DNA from: Nocardia camponoti
Lineage (GTDB): Bacteria; Actinomycetota; Actinomycetes; Mycobacteriales; Mycobacteriaceae
Reading direction: 5' to 3'
Assembly (NCBI RefSeq): GCF_014646135.1
Contig: NZ_BMMW01000003.1
Coordinates: forward strand, 1 to 64,000
DNA length: 64,000 nucleotides
Shown here piece by piece: positions 39,701-48,343 of the stretch (positions are counted from its first letter, which is position 1; every line of letters starts with the position of its first letter). The position numbers were made by a program, and so were the translations under genes. Below the pieces are notes generated by a model. That model saw only the letters and a list, made by a program, of their open reading frames with translations. It made no database searches and was not told the DNA's origin.

Positions 39701-39893
39701 ACTCGACCGCGTTACCTCATTCAAACAGGCCAACCGCAGCGAAGCCGAAGTCGCGCTCGCCGCGCTCGCCGACGCCGCGCATGCGGGCGAAAACCTGTTC
39801 GACGTGCTCTTCGACGCCGCGCGCGTGTGCACGCTTGGGCAGGTCACCGACGCGTTTTTCACCGTCGGTGGACAGTACCGTCGCACGGTTTAG
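36714..39893 (+). CDS. icmF: Fused isobutyryl-CoA mutase IcmF
   Basis: This 1059-aa AdoCbl enzyme interconverts isobutyryl-CoA and n-butyryl-CoA. Domain order is diagnostic: an N-terminal B12-binding domain with base-off His23 in LFDGHDAAIN and the GGGGGVIVPDE loop (about 13-140), a MeaI-type G-protein chaperone with P-loop GTGGSGKS (198-205), then the TIM-barrel substrate domain with FYSVSISGYHIAEAGANP and HVQTSGRSLHAQEMQFND. Methylmalonyl-CoA mutase would lack the middle G domain. The start is TTG 36714 behind TGGAGG. A perfect inverted repeat sits at the promoter. Coenzyme could come from the adenosyltransferase at 1.5-2 kb. Close relatives also accept pivalyl-CoA or isovaleryl-CoA. Confidence 0.95.
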   Translation: MPELHVPVHPVRFVTSAALFDGHDAAINIMRRILQAQGAEVIHLGHNRSVRDIVDAVVEEDVNGVAVSSYQGGHVEFFEYLAASLREAGAAHVRIFGGGGGVIVPDEIARLAQSGVRIFAPEDGQRLGLPGMVNELIATCDVDLSATSAEVSTLFAGERTALARTITCLQQGTLSANERADISAAAAARTVPVLGITGTGGSGKSSLTDELVRRLRVDQQDKLRIAVLAVDPTRRRAGGALLGDRIRMNSLDGEHVYFRSLATRGNHELPDNIDLIIDACKAAGADLVILETPGIGQGDAGIVDHVDVALYVMTPEFGAPSQLEKIDMLDYADVVAVNKYERRGAADAVRDVARQLVRNREAFGSSPSNMPVFGTSAATFDDDGVTALYQHLSGLLAEKGLEVAQGSLPTVDTKVSTRFATLIPPTRVRYLAEIAETVRDYHAATGQLVAAAQRAQRLALVHEELPDDPAVSELFDQAQAALPTDVVAQLREWPAVAASYRERAGVTTTRESLSGNIIPRVALPRYTDDGELVRFLRTENLPGRFPFTAGVFPFKRENEDPARMFAGEGDPARTNRRFKVLSAHAPAIRLSTAFDSVTLYGNDPAERPDIYGKVGTSGVSVATLDDMRELFDGFDLLAPTTSVSMTINGPAPTVLAFFLNAVIDQAVAKFTAAEGRAPSREEAQQLRADALATVRGTVQADILKEDQGQNTCLFSTEFSLRMMADVQEWFIRNGVRNFYSVSISGYHIAEAGANPISQLAFTLANGFTYVETYLARGLNIDDFAPNLSFFFSNGMDPEYTVLGRVARRIWAITMRDRYGANERSQKLKYHVQTSGRSLHAQEMQFNDIRTTLQALIAVYDNCNSLHTNAFDEAVTTPTEESVRRALAIQLIIAKEWGLAMNENPLQGSFIIDELTDLVEAAVLAEFDRISERGGVLGAMETGYQRGRIQDESMLYEQRKHDGTLPIVGVNTFLSDTENATGPIKLARATEAEKRSQLDRVTSFKQANRSEAEVALAALADAAHAGENLFDVLFDAARVCTLGQVTDAFFTVGGQYRRTV

Positions 39894-39902
39894 CATCGTC
39901 GT

Positions 39903-40313
39903 ATGAAGGCAATCGGAACCTTTGCGCTCACCGCGTTCGACCCGACTCCCGTTCAACCAGAACCGCCGATCGTCACCGCGCTGCCCGTTGGCGTGTCGCA
40001 TATGACCAAGGAATACTCCGGTGAAATCGGCGGAGTTTCGGCCACGCTCTTCACCGCAGCGTTCGACATGGATTCCGGCGCGGGCACTTACGTGGCGATG
40101 GAATCCTTCGACGGCACGCTCAATGGCGTTGCTGGTACGTTCAATTTCGTCCATTCCGCAACCACCGGCGGCACTGACCGCACGCATGAGTTCTTCCTCA
40201 TCGTGCCGCAGAGTGGGACAGGCGGATTGACGGGCATCACCGGCACCGGCGCGCTTTACGTGGATGACAAAGGCGGCCACCACATTTGGTTCGACTACGA
40301 ACTGCCTGCTTAG
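39903..40313 (+). CDS. DUF3224 family protein
   Basis: This 136-aa predicted beta-barrel protein belongs to DUF3224 (allene oxide cyclase-like fold): ALPVGVSHMTKEYSGEI, VAMESFDGTLNGVAGTFNFVHSAT and the closing TGTGALYVDDKGGHHIWFDYEL. The function is unknown. It starts 10 nt after the icmF stop and may be cotranscribed with it. Its stop codon overlaps that of the convergent SWIM protein gene. Confidence 0.85.
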   Translation: MKAIGTFALTAFDPTPVQPEPPIVTALPVGVSHMTKEYSGEIGGVSATLFTAAFDMDSGAGTYVAMESFDGTLNGVAGTFNFVHSATTGGTDRTHEFFLIVPQSGTGGLTGITGTGALYVDDKGGHHIWFDYELPA

Positions 40314-41059
40314 CGGTCGAATTCGCGGTAAAGGTCGCGCAGTTCCCTAAGGCCGGTTGCCGCCATCGGTTCATCTTCGGACGACATTCTTAGCGCCTGT
40401 CGAAGGACAAGCGGATCGAGATCGTCGAGGACTGAGGTGAATTCGATGCGCGGCAGGTCGGGTAGTACTAGCTCGTCGCCGTAAGGGTCGCTGAATTCGT
40501 TGTCGCCCGTTGACTTTTCGACGCCACCAATCAGGGTGTCGAGGTCGAGCCCGCGCAAGGTGAGCAGGACACTCGGTTCCTCGTCGATGCGTTCGGCGAC
40601 CAAATAGCAGACCGCAGCCACATGCTTGCACGGCCAACCACTATCGGGGCAGCTGCACGAGAAATCGAGTTCGGCCGCCGTCGTTGGGAGCAAGTGCGGG
40701 GCGAGCGCTTTCGGCAACGCACCAGACGCTATTTCGGCGAGCATTCCGGGCGCGCCTTTAATTTCCTCGAGCAGCAGCTCAACTTCTTCGCTCTGAAGTG
40801 GCCGCACGCTCAGTTCCGAGCGGAACGGATTCGGCTGACTTCCCTGTACTTCAGCGGGAACGAGACCGCGCTCGATCCGGTAATTCACCACCTGACCTGC
40901 GCGAGCGTAGGTACGGCCGCGCGTGAGCCGACCCGCGTCGCCCACCTTTTCCACCGCGTCAAGGAATGCTTTGCCCCACCAGGTTCGACCGAATCCGCCA
41001 TGCGTTTTCGCACCGCCGACCACCGGTTTCCGTTTCCCGAATTCGCGATAATCAACCAT
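40310..41059 (-). CDS. SWIM zinc-finger protein
   Basis: The 249-aa protein carries a SWIM finger with the ligand set CSCPDSGWPCKHVAA (CxC...CxH). N-terminal FGRTWWGKAFLDAVEKV and TRGRTYARAGQV are shared with proteins that accompany the actinobacterial SNF2 helicase (Rv2102 next to HelZ, Rv2101). SWIM domains bind nucleic acid or protein partners. Its ATG overlaps the helicase stop by one base (TAATG), so the two are translationally coupled and probably work together. Confidence 0.9.
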   Translation of the reverse strand: MVDYREFGKRKPVVGGAKTHGGFGRTWWGKAFLDAVEKVGDAGRLTRGRTYARAGQVVNYRIERGLVPAEVQGSQPNPFRSELSVRPLQSEEVELLLEEIKGAPGMLAEIASGALPKALAPHLLPTTAAELDFSCSCPDSGWPCKHVAAVCYLVAERIDEEPSVLLTLRGLDLDTLIGGVEKSTGDNEFSDPYGDELVLPDLPRIEFTSVLDDLDPLVLRQALRMSSEDEPMAATGLRELRDLYREFDR

Positions 41060-43875
41060 TAGTCGCCCACCGCTTCCGCGCCGAGGGTAAACAGATCACG
41101 CAATTCGTCGGTACTCAATTCGGTAATCCAATTCTCGCCCGCGCTTACCGCGAGGTCGGCGAGTTGTTTCTTGCCGGTGATCATGTCGTCGATGCGCTCC
41201 TCAATGGTGTCGACGCACACGAGTTTGCGAACTTGCACCGCGCGGTGTTGGCCGATGCGGTAGGCACGGTCGGTCGCCTGATTCTCCACGGCGGGGTTCC
41301 ACCAACGGTCAAGGTGCACAACGTGATTCGCTGCCGTGAGGTTGAGGCCCGTCCCACCCGCTTTGAGCGAGAGCAGCATGAGGGGCGGGCCGTCTTCGCG
41401 CTGAAAACCGGTGACCATGTCGTCGCGGCCGCGTTTGCTCACGCCACCATGCAGGAACGGGACGGGTGTGCCAAACCGTTCGGTGAGATACGGCAGCAGC
41501 AGGTCACCAAACTCGCGGAATTGGGTGAAGAGCAGGGCTTTTTCGCCGTCGGCAAGCACAGATTCGAGGATGTCATCGACGAGCGCGAGCTTTCCCGAGC
41601 GGTGACTGCCGCGTCGGAGGACGGGCGAGCCGTCGGACAGGTAGTGCGCGGGATGATTGCAGACCTGCTTGAGTCGGGTGAGCGTGCTGAGCACAATGCC
41701 CTTGCGCGCCATGCCTTTTGCGCTCTTGAGCTTGGTGAGCATGTCGTCGACAACGGCCTGGTACAGCGCGGCCTGTTCGACGGTGAGGTTGGCGCGGACC
41801 GTCATTTCCAGCTTTTCCGGCAGGTCGGTGATGACGGTCGGGTCGGTTTTCAGTCTGCGCAGGACGAACGGGTCGGTGATGAGGCGCAGGCGGTCGATGG
41901 CGAGTTGGTCGCGTTCGCGTTCGATCGGCACCGCGAAGCGCGCGCGGAACGACTGCGGGCTGCCAAGCAGTTTGGGCATCGCGAAGTCGAACAGGGCGCG
42001 CAATTCTTCAAGTCGGTTTTCGACCGGGGTGCCGGTGAGGGCAAGGCGGTGGCGTGCTTTGAGGGTTCGCGCGGCTCTCGCCTGCCTGGTCGCGGCGTTT
42101 TTGATGTGTTGGGCCTCGTCGAGAACGATGCGTTCCCATTGTTGTTCGCCGAGGAGGGCGGCGTCGCGGGCCAGGAGCGCGTAGGTGGTGACGACGATGT
42201 CGGCGTCGGCGACGCCTTTCGCGAAGTCGTCGCCTTTGCGGCGGTCGGCGCCGTGGTGGACGAGGACTTCCAGGTCGGGGGCGAAGCGCTGCGCTTCGCG
42301 TTGCCAGTTGCCGACCACCGACATCGGGCACACCAAAAGCGTTGGGCCAGGCTGTTTTTCGACTGTTTCACGCTCGTGAAGCAACAGCGCGAGGACCTGA
42401 ACAGTTTTGCCGAGGCCCATGTCGTCGGCGAGAACTGCGCCGCAGTCGAGGCGGTTCATTGTCGCGAGCCAGCTCAGACCGCGTTGCTGGTAGGGGCGAA
42501 GTTCAGCTTTGAGTCCCTGCGGGGTTTCGACCAGTTCGGGTTCGGCTTGGCGTTCGAAAAGGTCGGCGACCCAGCCTTCGGCGGTGACCTCGGTGACCGG
42601 AACGTCGTCGACGCGTTCGGCGGCGAGTTGGCCGATCATGTCGGCGAGGGTGATGGGCGTGTCGTCGGTGTATTGCGCGACGTAGCGCGCGGCCGCGGCG
42701 AGGACGCGGTGGTCGGCTTGGACCCAATCACCGCGCAACTGAACAAGATTCGATTTGCTCTGGATCAGCCGTTCCATCTCGGCTTTGGTGAGCACCATGT
42801 CGCCGAGGGCGAGTTCCCAGCGATACGACAGCAGGCCGCTGAGCCCGACCGTTGATTCGGCGGCGGCCGGGCTGGTCACACGGAGGCGCATGCTCGGCTC
42901 GGCGACGTTCCACGCGCGCGGAAGCAGCAGGCGGATGCCGCTTTCTTTGAGCGCGTGCGCGCCGTGCGCGACTAGGTCGACGACCACTTCGGTCGGCAGG
43001 AGGAGGTCGAGGCCGCGCGGGTCGCTTGGGAGGTCGCGGAGGCGCGGATAGGCTTTGCGCGCGGCGGCCAGCTTTTCAGCTGCGGTGCGGACGAGGACTG
43101 CATCATCTTCCAGCGCAACAGGTTTGGGTGCGTCATCGACTGGGCGCAGGCAGACTTGGAGCCGCCACAGCGCGGTTGCTTCATCGGTGGTGCCGAAGGT
43201 GCCGTCGGGTTCGCACAGTCGCAGCACGAGTTCAGGTTCGTCGGCGGTGTAGCCGGCTCGCCAATGCGCGAGGGTTTCGGCGAGGCGATACGAACCGGAT
43301 TCAAGCGGGATGTCGCCGACGAGCGCGTCGAGCAGCGGGTGCGTCATGCGCCGGTCGGCGATGTGTTCGCGGGCGATGGGGTCGGTGAGCTCGGTGATGA
43401 GGTCATCGAGCACTTCGAGCGGCGGACCTGCCGCTTTAAGCGCGGCGGGCATGGCTGTTGCTAGCTCGGCGAGCCACGCGCGTTGCCGTTGTCCGCCGAT
43501 GAGCCGCCAGCGGGCCCACCACTGGCCGTCGGCGCGTTCGAGCTGCGGCACGACGCGCCCAGCCTCAACCCACCGTTCGATGCCGCGCACGACATGGGCG
43601 AGGAACCGCAGGTCGCCGGAAATGGCGTCGCCGCGAGGGAGGCGGGTGCGCAGAATCGCGGCGGCGGTCGGCGGGGCGAGCGCGTGCGCGGGCACCTGTT
43701 TGACGCCGCGCGTTGCGGGGTCGTAGACGTGGGCTTTGTGGCGAAATTTCGCGCGATGAAGCAGGTCAGTGAGGACAGGCCCGATCTTCGCTTGGTCGAC
43801 GGCTTCGTCGGGGCTGTCGAAGTACAGCAGCAAGCCCGAACCTGGGGACCAGAGAGCGTGCAGCATGGTGTTCAT
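41059..43875 (-). CDS. SNF2-family DNA helicase (HelZ-like)
   Basis: This protein is about 938 aa. An N-terminal DUF3670-type accessory region of some 450 residues precedes a complete SNF2 motor: Walker A DDMGLGKTVQV (P-loop about residue 485-491), DEAQHIKN, GTPVENRLEELRALFDF, and in the second lobe FTQFREFGDLL, LMLLSLKAGGTGLNLTAANHV and DRAYRIGQHRAVQV. It is expected to be an ATP-driven DNA translocase in repair or transcription recovery. ATG at 43875 is preferred; the frame continues to 44013 without family similarity. Confidence 0.93.
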   Translation of the reverse strand: MNTMLHALWSPGSGLLLYFDSPDEAVDQAKIGPVLTDLLHRAKFRHKAHVYDPATRGVKQVPAHALAPPTAAAILRTRLPRGDAISGDLRFLAHVVRGIERWVEAGRVVPQLERADGQWWARWRLIGGQRQRAWLAELATAMPAALKAAGPPLEVLDDLITELTDPIAREHIADRRMTHPLLDALVGDIPLESGSYRLAETLAHWRAGYTADEPELVLRLCEPDGTFGTTDEATALWRLQVCLRPVDDAPKPVALEDDAVLVRTAAEKLAAARKAYPRLRDLPSDPRGLDLLLPTEVVVDLVAHGAHALKESGIRLLLPRAWNVAEPSMRLRVTSPAAAESTVGLSGLLSYRWELALGDMVLTKAEMERLIQSKSNLVQLRGDWVQADHRVLAAAARYVAQYTDDTPITLADMIGQLAAERVDDVPVTEVTAEGWVADLFERQAEPELVETPQGLKAELRPYQQRGLSWLATMNRLDCGAVLADDMGLGKTVQVLALLLHERETVEKQPGPTLLVCPMSVVGNWQREAQRFAPDLEVLVHHGADRRKGDDFAKGVADADIVVTTYALLARDAALLGEQQWERIVLDEAQHIKNAATRQARAARTLKARHRLALTGTPVENRLEELRALFDFAMPKLLGSPQSFRARFAVPIERERDQLAIDRLRLITDPFVLRRLKTDPTVITDLPEKLEMTVRANLTVEQAALYQAVVDDMLTKLKSAKGMARKGIVLSTLTRLKQVCNHPAHYLSDGSPVLRRGSHRSGKLALVDDILESVLADGEKALLFTQFREFGDLLLPYLTERFGTPVPFLHGGVSKRGRDDMVTGFQREDGPPLMLLSLKAGGTGLNLTAANHVVHLDRWWNPAVENQATDRAYRIGQHRAVQVRKLVCVDTIEERIDDMITGKKQLADLAVSAGENWITELSTDELRDLFTLGAEAVGD

Positions 43876-43973
43876 CCAAGCAGGTGGTCCCGACAAGTTT
43901 CGCCCGGCGCAGTTTGACCGGGCTATCTGCCTTAATTTCCGAACCTGTCGGTGGGTGGGGGTAGAACTCTCGC

Positions 43974-44666
43974 ATGAGCCCGTTGCGTTCGCTCGGTGTC
44001 GCCGTCGTGGCATTGCTCACGGTGGTGCTTGCCGCGTGCGCGCCGTTGCGAGGGGACGCGCCTGCGCCGGGGAGTCCCGCGCGGACCAGTGTTGAAGAGT
44101 TGCTTGCGCGGGTGCGGATGGTTGATGCGCGTGGGAAGCCCGGTGGGTACGAGCGTGGGTGTAAGCCTGGGCAGGGGTGCGTTTTTGGGGCGGCGTGGTC
44201 GGACGATACGGATGCGCCCGACGGCCACGATGGGTGTGGAACTCGCGACAATGTGTTGGCGCAACAGTTGCGTGACGTGGTGAAACGCGGCAACTGCGTC
44301 GTTGTCGGCGGGGTATTGGCCGACGCGTACACCGGCACCGAGATCACGTTCACCAAGGCCGATGCGGGGGCGGTCCAGATCGACCACGTGTTCCCGCTGG
44401 CCGCCGCATGGGATCTTGGCGCGAACGCGTGGTCGCTCGCCCGTCGCGCTCGCTTCGCCAACGACACCGTCGTCAACCTGCTCGCGGTCTCCGGCAGGGC
44501 GAATCAGGATAAGGGCGACAAAACGCCGGGCAGTTGGCTGCCGCCCGCCGGGTCGAGTCACTGTTTTTACGCGGCGAAGTATTTGACGGTCGCGGTGAGT
44601 TACGACCTGCCGATTACGGCTGCTGACCGGGCGCGATTGGCTGAGGTGGCGAAGGGGTGCCCGTAG
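43974..44666 (+). CDS. HNH nuclease lipoprotein (DUF1524)
   Basis: The 230-aa exported protein has a signal peptide with lipobox LAAC (Cys22). The mature part carries a DUF1524/GmrSD C-terminal-type HNH core: DGHDGCGTRDNVLAQQL, the catalytic VQIDHVFPLAAAWDLGA and NLLAVSGRANQDKGDKTPGSWLPP. Secreted relatives are common in Mycobacteriales and probably degrade extracellular DNA. A TAGAAC -10-like element six bases before the ATG suggests a leaderless mRNA. It is divergent from the helicase gene. Confidence 0.9.
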   Translation: MSPLRSLGVAVVALLTVVLAACAPLRGDAPAPGSPARTSVEELLARVRMVDARGKPGGYERGCKPGQGCVFGAAWSDDTDAPDGHDGCGTRDNVLAQQLRDVVKRGNCVVVGGVLADAYTGTEITFTKADAGAVQIDHVFPLAAAWDLGANAWSLARRARFANDTVVNLLAVSGRANQDKGDKTPGSWLPPAGSSHCFYAAKYLTVAVSYDLPITAADRARLAEVAKGCP

Positions 44667-44677
44667 TCGGCGCCTGC

Positions 44678-45496
44678 TCACGCCCCCTTTTCGACCGGTC
44701 GGTCCGAGTCGTTCGACCACTGCGACCACGAACCCGGGTACAAGGCCGCGTCTAGGCCCGCGATGGCCAGGGCGGCGACCTGGTGAGCTGCCGTGACACC
44801 CGATCCGCAGTACACCGCGAACGGGCCCTCACCCAGCGCGGCGAAACGTTCGGCGAGGTCCTCGGCGGGGAGGAAGCGGCCGTTTTCGTCCAGGTTTCCG
44901 GTCGTTGGGGCGCTCAATGCGCCGGGGATGTGGCCTGCCTGCGGGTCGATGGGTTCCACCTCGCCTCGGTAGCGCTCGGCGGCGCGCGCGTCGAGCAGTT
45001 GACCCGGCCAGGTCGCGGCACCATCGATGTCGATGGTGGAGAGCGCGCCGGGGTGCACGACCAGGTCGCCGGGGTCGGGCGCTGGTTCTTCGCCGGTCGC
45101 GATAGCGCCGCCCGCCGCGATCCAGGCGGGCAGACCGCCGTCGAGAATGCGCACGTTCTCCACGCCCGCCCAACGCAACAGCCACCAGGCGCGGGCGGCG
45201 GCGAGGCCCCCGGTTGCGTCGTAGACGACGACAGGCTCGGTGGCGGTCAAACCCCAACTGCGAGCGCATTTTTGGAAGTGCGTTGTATCCGGGAGCGGGT
45301 GGCGACCTTGCGCGGGCGAAGGGGGCGCGGCCAGTTCGGTTTCGAGGTCGACGAACACAGCACCGGGCAGGTGACCGTCGAGGTAGTGCTGCGGACCGTT
45401 CGGGTCACCCAGTGCCCACCGCACGTCAAGCAGGTGAATTCGGGTGTCCACCAACTCTTCCCGAAGTTCTTCGGGAGAGACCAGCACCGCACTCAT
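44678..45496 (-). CDS. Sulfurtransferase, 3-mercaptopyruvate type
   Basis: This 272-aa protein has two rhodanese domains. The C-terminal active-site loop is CGSGVTA with Cys230, the form found in 3-mercaptopyruvate sulfurtransferases; thiosulfate sulfurtransferases read CRxGxTx. It should transfer sulfane sulfur in the cytoplasm. It is the last of five minus-strand genes starting at the 2-oxoacid dehydrogenase E1 alpha gene, 38 nt after the BenE-type transporter gene; whether it shares their transcript is unclear. Confidence 0.9.
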   Translation of the reverse strand: MSAVLVSPEELREELVDTRIHLLDVRWALGDPNGPQHYLDGHLPGAVFVDLETELAAPPSPAQGRHPLPDTTHFQKCARSWGLTATEPVVVYDATGGLAAARAWWLLRWAGVENVRILDGGLPAWIAAGGAIATGEEPAPDPGDLVVHPGALSTIDIDGAATWPGQLLDARAAERYRGEVEPIDPQAGHIPGALSAPTTGNLDENGRFLPAEDLAERFAALGEGPFAVYCGSGVTAAHQVAALAIAGLDAALYPGSWSQWSNDSDRPVEKGA

Positions 45497-45534
45497 CGCA
45501 CTCCTTCACTTCGCCCCTCTGCCCGAAACGATAC

Positions 45535-46767
45535 TCACGTTGTTGCGGGCAGCACGCGGCGCAGGACGATGCCGGTTAACAGTGCCCAGAAGGCCGCGCC
45601 AACACCGAGGAAAGGGGTGGCGGATGCGGCGACGAGGAAGGTTGCCAAGCTCGCGATGCGGTGCGTTGGGTCGGCCAGTGATCCGGCCAAGGAAGCGGCC
45701 AGTGTCGCCAAAAGCGCAAGGCCCGCAACAGTTTCCACCGTCCCCTGTGGTGCTGCCGCGATGAACGTGACCACCGCCGCCGACGCTAAGCCGAGGAACA
45801 GGTAGCTCGCTCCCGCTGTTGTTGCGGCGATCCAACGGCGGTTGCGGTCCGGGCTCGCGCTCGTGCCTGCCGACAGTGCCGCGCTGATCGCGGCAAGGTT
45901 GATCGCGTGGCCGCCCGCTGGTGCGCCGACCACGGTGCCGATGCCGGTCAGCAGCAGCGACGGTCGCCACGGCACCTCGTAATCAAACGAACGCATCACC
46001 GCGACGCCCGGAATGTTCTGCGACGCCATCGTCACCACATACAGCGGCACCGCGAGGCCGATTACCGCCTGCCACGACCAGTGCGGAACGGTCAGTTCCA
46101 GCGTCGGGACCATCGCGGCTAGGTCAAGTGGTCGATGCGCGACCGCGATGTCGATTCCAGTGCCGACGGCGGCGACCACAAACGCAACGAGCACCGCCCA
46201 CTTCGGCGCGAACCGTTGGAGCACGACCCACGTGAGGATCGTCGGGACAACGATCGCGGGCGCGGTTGCGAGTGCCTTCACCGGGGCAAGGCAGATCGGA
46301 ACGAGCACGCCAGCGAGCATCGCTTGGGCAAGCGGCACCGGAATCGACGCGACCAACGCGCCAAGTCGCTGCCACAACCCCGTCGCCACAATCAGGACGC
46401 CGGTGACGATGAACGCGCCGATCGCGCCGGGCCAGCCACCAACGACCGCGCCGGTCCCGGCGAGCAGCGCTGCACCGGGCGTTGACCAGGCCAGCGTGAG
46501 CGGAATCCGATACCGCAGGCTGAGGATCAGCATCCCGACGCCCTGGGTAAAACACAGCGCGAGCAGGCCGGATGCGGCTTGCGCGGGAGTCGCCCCAACT
46601 GCCCGCAGCCCGGTGAGCACGACCGCGAACGAACTGGTGAACCCGACAAGCGCGGTAATAAGCCCGGCCCCGATGGGTTGACCCACCCCAGCCGCCGCGG
46701 CCGTCCCACCAGCCGCTGCGTCACTGCGCGGTCCAGCTGGTTGGTCAGTCGCGTGAACGTCGGTCAT
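45535..46767 (-). CDS. BenE-family (benzoate-type) membrane transporter
   Basis: This 410-aa protein has about 12 membrane helices and the BenE/NAT-like signatures PIGAGLITALVGFTSSFAVVLTGLRAVGA, FTQGVGMLILSLRYRIPLTLAWSTPGAALL and ASQNIPGVAVMRSF (parts quoted). BenE proteins are proton-benzoate symporters in some bacteria, but the substrate here is unknown and no benzoate catabolic genes are nearby. It lies 93 nt after the dehydrogenase E2 gene. Confidence 0.85.
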   Translation of the reverse strand: MTDVHATDQPAGPRSDAAAGGTAAAAGVGQPIGAGLITALVGFTSSFAVVLTGLRAVGATPAQAASGLLALCFTQGVGMLILSLRYRIPLTLAWSTPGAALLAGTGAVVGGWPGAIGAFIVTGVLIVATGLWQRLGALVASIPVPLAQAMLAGVLVPICLAPVKALATAPAIVVPTILTWVVLQRFAPKWAVLVAFVVAAVGTGIDIAVAHRPLDLAAMVPTLELTVPHWSWQAVIGLAVPLYVVTMASQNIPGVAVMRSFDYEVPWRPSLLLTGIGTVVGAPAGGHAINLAAISAALSAGTSASPDRNRRWIAATTAGASYLFLGLASAAVVTFIAAAPQGTVETVAGLALLATLAASLAGSLADPTHRIASLATFLVAASATPFLGVGAAFWALLTGIVLRRVLPATT

Positions 46768-46860
46768 CGCCCGATGATGATGGTTACCGGCCCCGTTGTC
46801 TGGGACCAGTCCCCCGAAACTGGCCTGACTTCGACGCCAACCGTCGGACGGGTCGCGCTC

Positions 46861-48297
46861 CTACCTACTCAATAACGTCAGCGGGTCTGACAAATACTCG
46901 CCCACTCTCGCCAAAAATCGGGCGCCCAGTTCGCCGTCGATCATTCGGTGGTCGAAGCTCAGGCCCAACGTCGTGACCCAGCGAATCGCCAGTTCGTCGC
47001 GGTGTACCCACGGGCGGCGGCGGATTGCGCCCAGCGACAGGATCGCCGCTTCGCCCGGGTTCACTAGGGGCGCACCGGAATCCACACCGAAGACACCAAC
47101 GTTGGTGATGGTGAACGTGCCGCCGCGTAGGTCGGCTGGGGTCGCGTCGCCGGAGCGAGCGGTCTCGGCCGACCACGCGATCTCGCGGCACAGTTCGCTC
47201 AGCCCAAGCGTGTGCGCCTCCTTCACCGTCGGCACGAGCAAACCTCGGTCGGTGGCGACAGCGATGCCCAGGTTCACGAAATGCTTGATCGCGATCTGTT
47301 GGTTTTCCTCATCCCAACTGGCGTTGATCGCGGGGAAGTCCGCGATGGCCGCAAGCACTGCCTTCGCTACAACGGACAACGGCGTAAGTGCCAGTTCCGC
47401 AAAGGATTTGGTGGTACGAAGGTGGTCGAGCAATTCCATCGACGCCGTGCAGTCGATCGTCACAAACGTGCTCGCCTGGGGAATCGTGCGGGCACTCGCA
47501 ACCATCGCAGCGGCCGTGCGCTTGCGAATCCCACTGACCGCGACGCGTTCTTCGCGCGCGGTCGGTTCAATCAGTCCCCCACTCCCCCGGTCGGTGCCGC
47601 TGTGGTCGCTGTTTTGCTGGGCCGCAGTATGTCCGTCTAACCCTGACCCAATTCCGGGACCCGTTCCCGCCGCTGAGCCACCCCGCTCGGGACTCGAACC
47701 TCGCCCGAATTCAGGTGTGGCCCTAACGAACTCGCTGTCGACACCAAAACCCCCGTTAGACCCACCCTGCCGACCAGGCACCGTAACGGGAACGGAAGCC
47801 CGCACATCCTCAACCGTCACCGCCCCGTCCGGCCCCGACCCCGCGATAAACCACAGGTCGACACCCAACTCCTTCGCCAACTTTCGCGCCCCCGGCGTAG
47901 CGCTCGCCCGATGCGATGACGACGCACCCTCACGAGAAACCGCAGGCCGCCGCCGCGACGTGGCCTCAGCTGACGGCCCGTACCCAACAAGCACGTCGTC
48001 GCGCCGCACTTCATCAACCGTGGGCTGTGGTGTAACCGCCAGATCATTGCGCACCCGGATCAGCGGCGCGCCAACGGGAACGGTGTCGCCAGGCTGCGCG
48101 AGCAACTCGACAACCACCCCGGAGAACGGCGACGGAAGCGCCACAACAGCTTTCGCGGTCTCTACCTCAGCGATGGTCTGGTTGAGCTCGACCGTGTCGC
48201 CCACCGCGACCGCCCACGAAACCAGCTCGCCGTCAGCGAGTCCTTCCCCTAGGTCTGGTAGCCGGAATTCGAGCACGTCAGAATCCTCAGCGGGCAT
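46861..48297 (-). CDS. Dihydrolipoamide acyltransferase E2 of a branched-chain 2-oxoacid dehydrogenase
   Basis: This 478-aa E2 protein has an N-terminal lipoyl domain with Lys49 in EVETAKAVVALPSPF, a flexible linker, a peripheral-subunit-binding domain (TPGARKLAKELGVDLWFIAG), a second Gly/Ser-rich linker and a catalytic CAT domain ending SFDHRMIDGELGARFL. It passes the acyl group from E1 to CoA. ATG at 48297 follows GAGAGGT; the frame extends far upstream over the E1 beta gene without conservation. No E3 gene is present, so a shared lipoamide dehydrogenase is expected. Confidence 0.94.
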   Translation of the reverse strand: MPAEDSDVLEFRLPDLGEGLADGELVSWAVAVGDTVELNQTIAEVETAKAVVALPSPFSGVVVELLAQPGDTVPVGAPLIRVRNDLAVTPQPTVDEVRRDDVLVGYGPSAEATSRRRPAVSREGASSSHRASATPGARKLAKELGVDLWFIAGSGPDGAVTVEDVRASVPVTVPGRQGGSNGGFGVDSEFVRATPEFGRGSSPERGGSAAGTGPGIGSGLDGHTAAQQNSDHSGTDRGSGGLIEPTAREERVAVSGIRKRTAAAMVASARTIPQASTFVTIDCTASMELLDHLRTTKSFAELALTPLSVVAKAVLAAIADFPAINASWDEENQQIAIKHFVNLGIAVATDRGLLVPTVKEAHTLGLSELCREIAWSAETARSGDATPADLRGGTFTITNVGVFGVDSGAPLVNPGEAAILSLGAIRRRPWVHRDELAIRWVTTLGLSFDHRMIDGELGARFLARVGEYLSDPLTLLSR

Positions 48298-48343
48298 ACG
48301 GATACCTCTCACGTCGGCAAGCTGGTTTCGTGGGCGGTCACGC

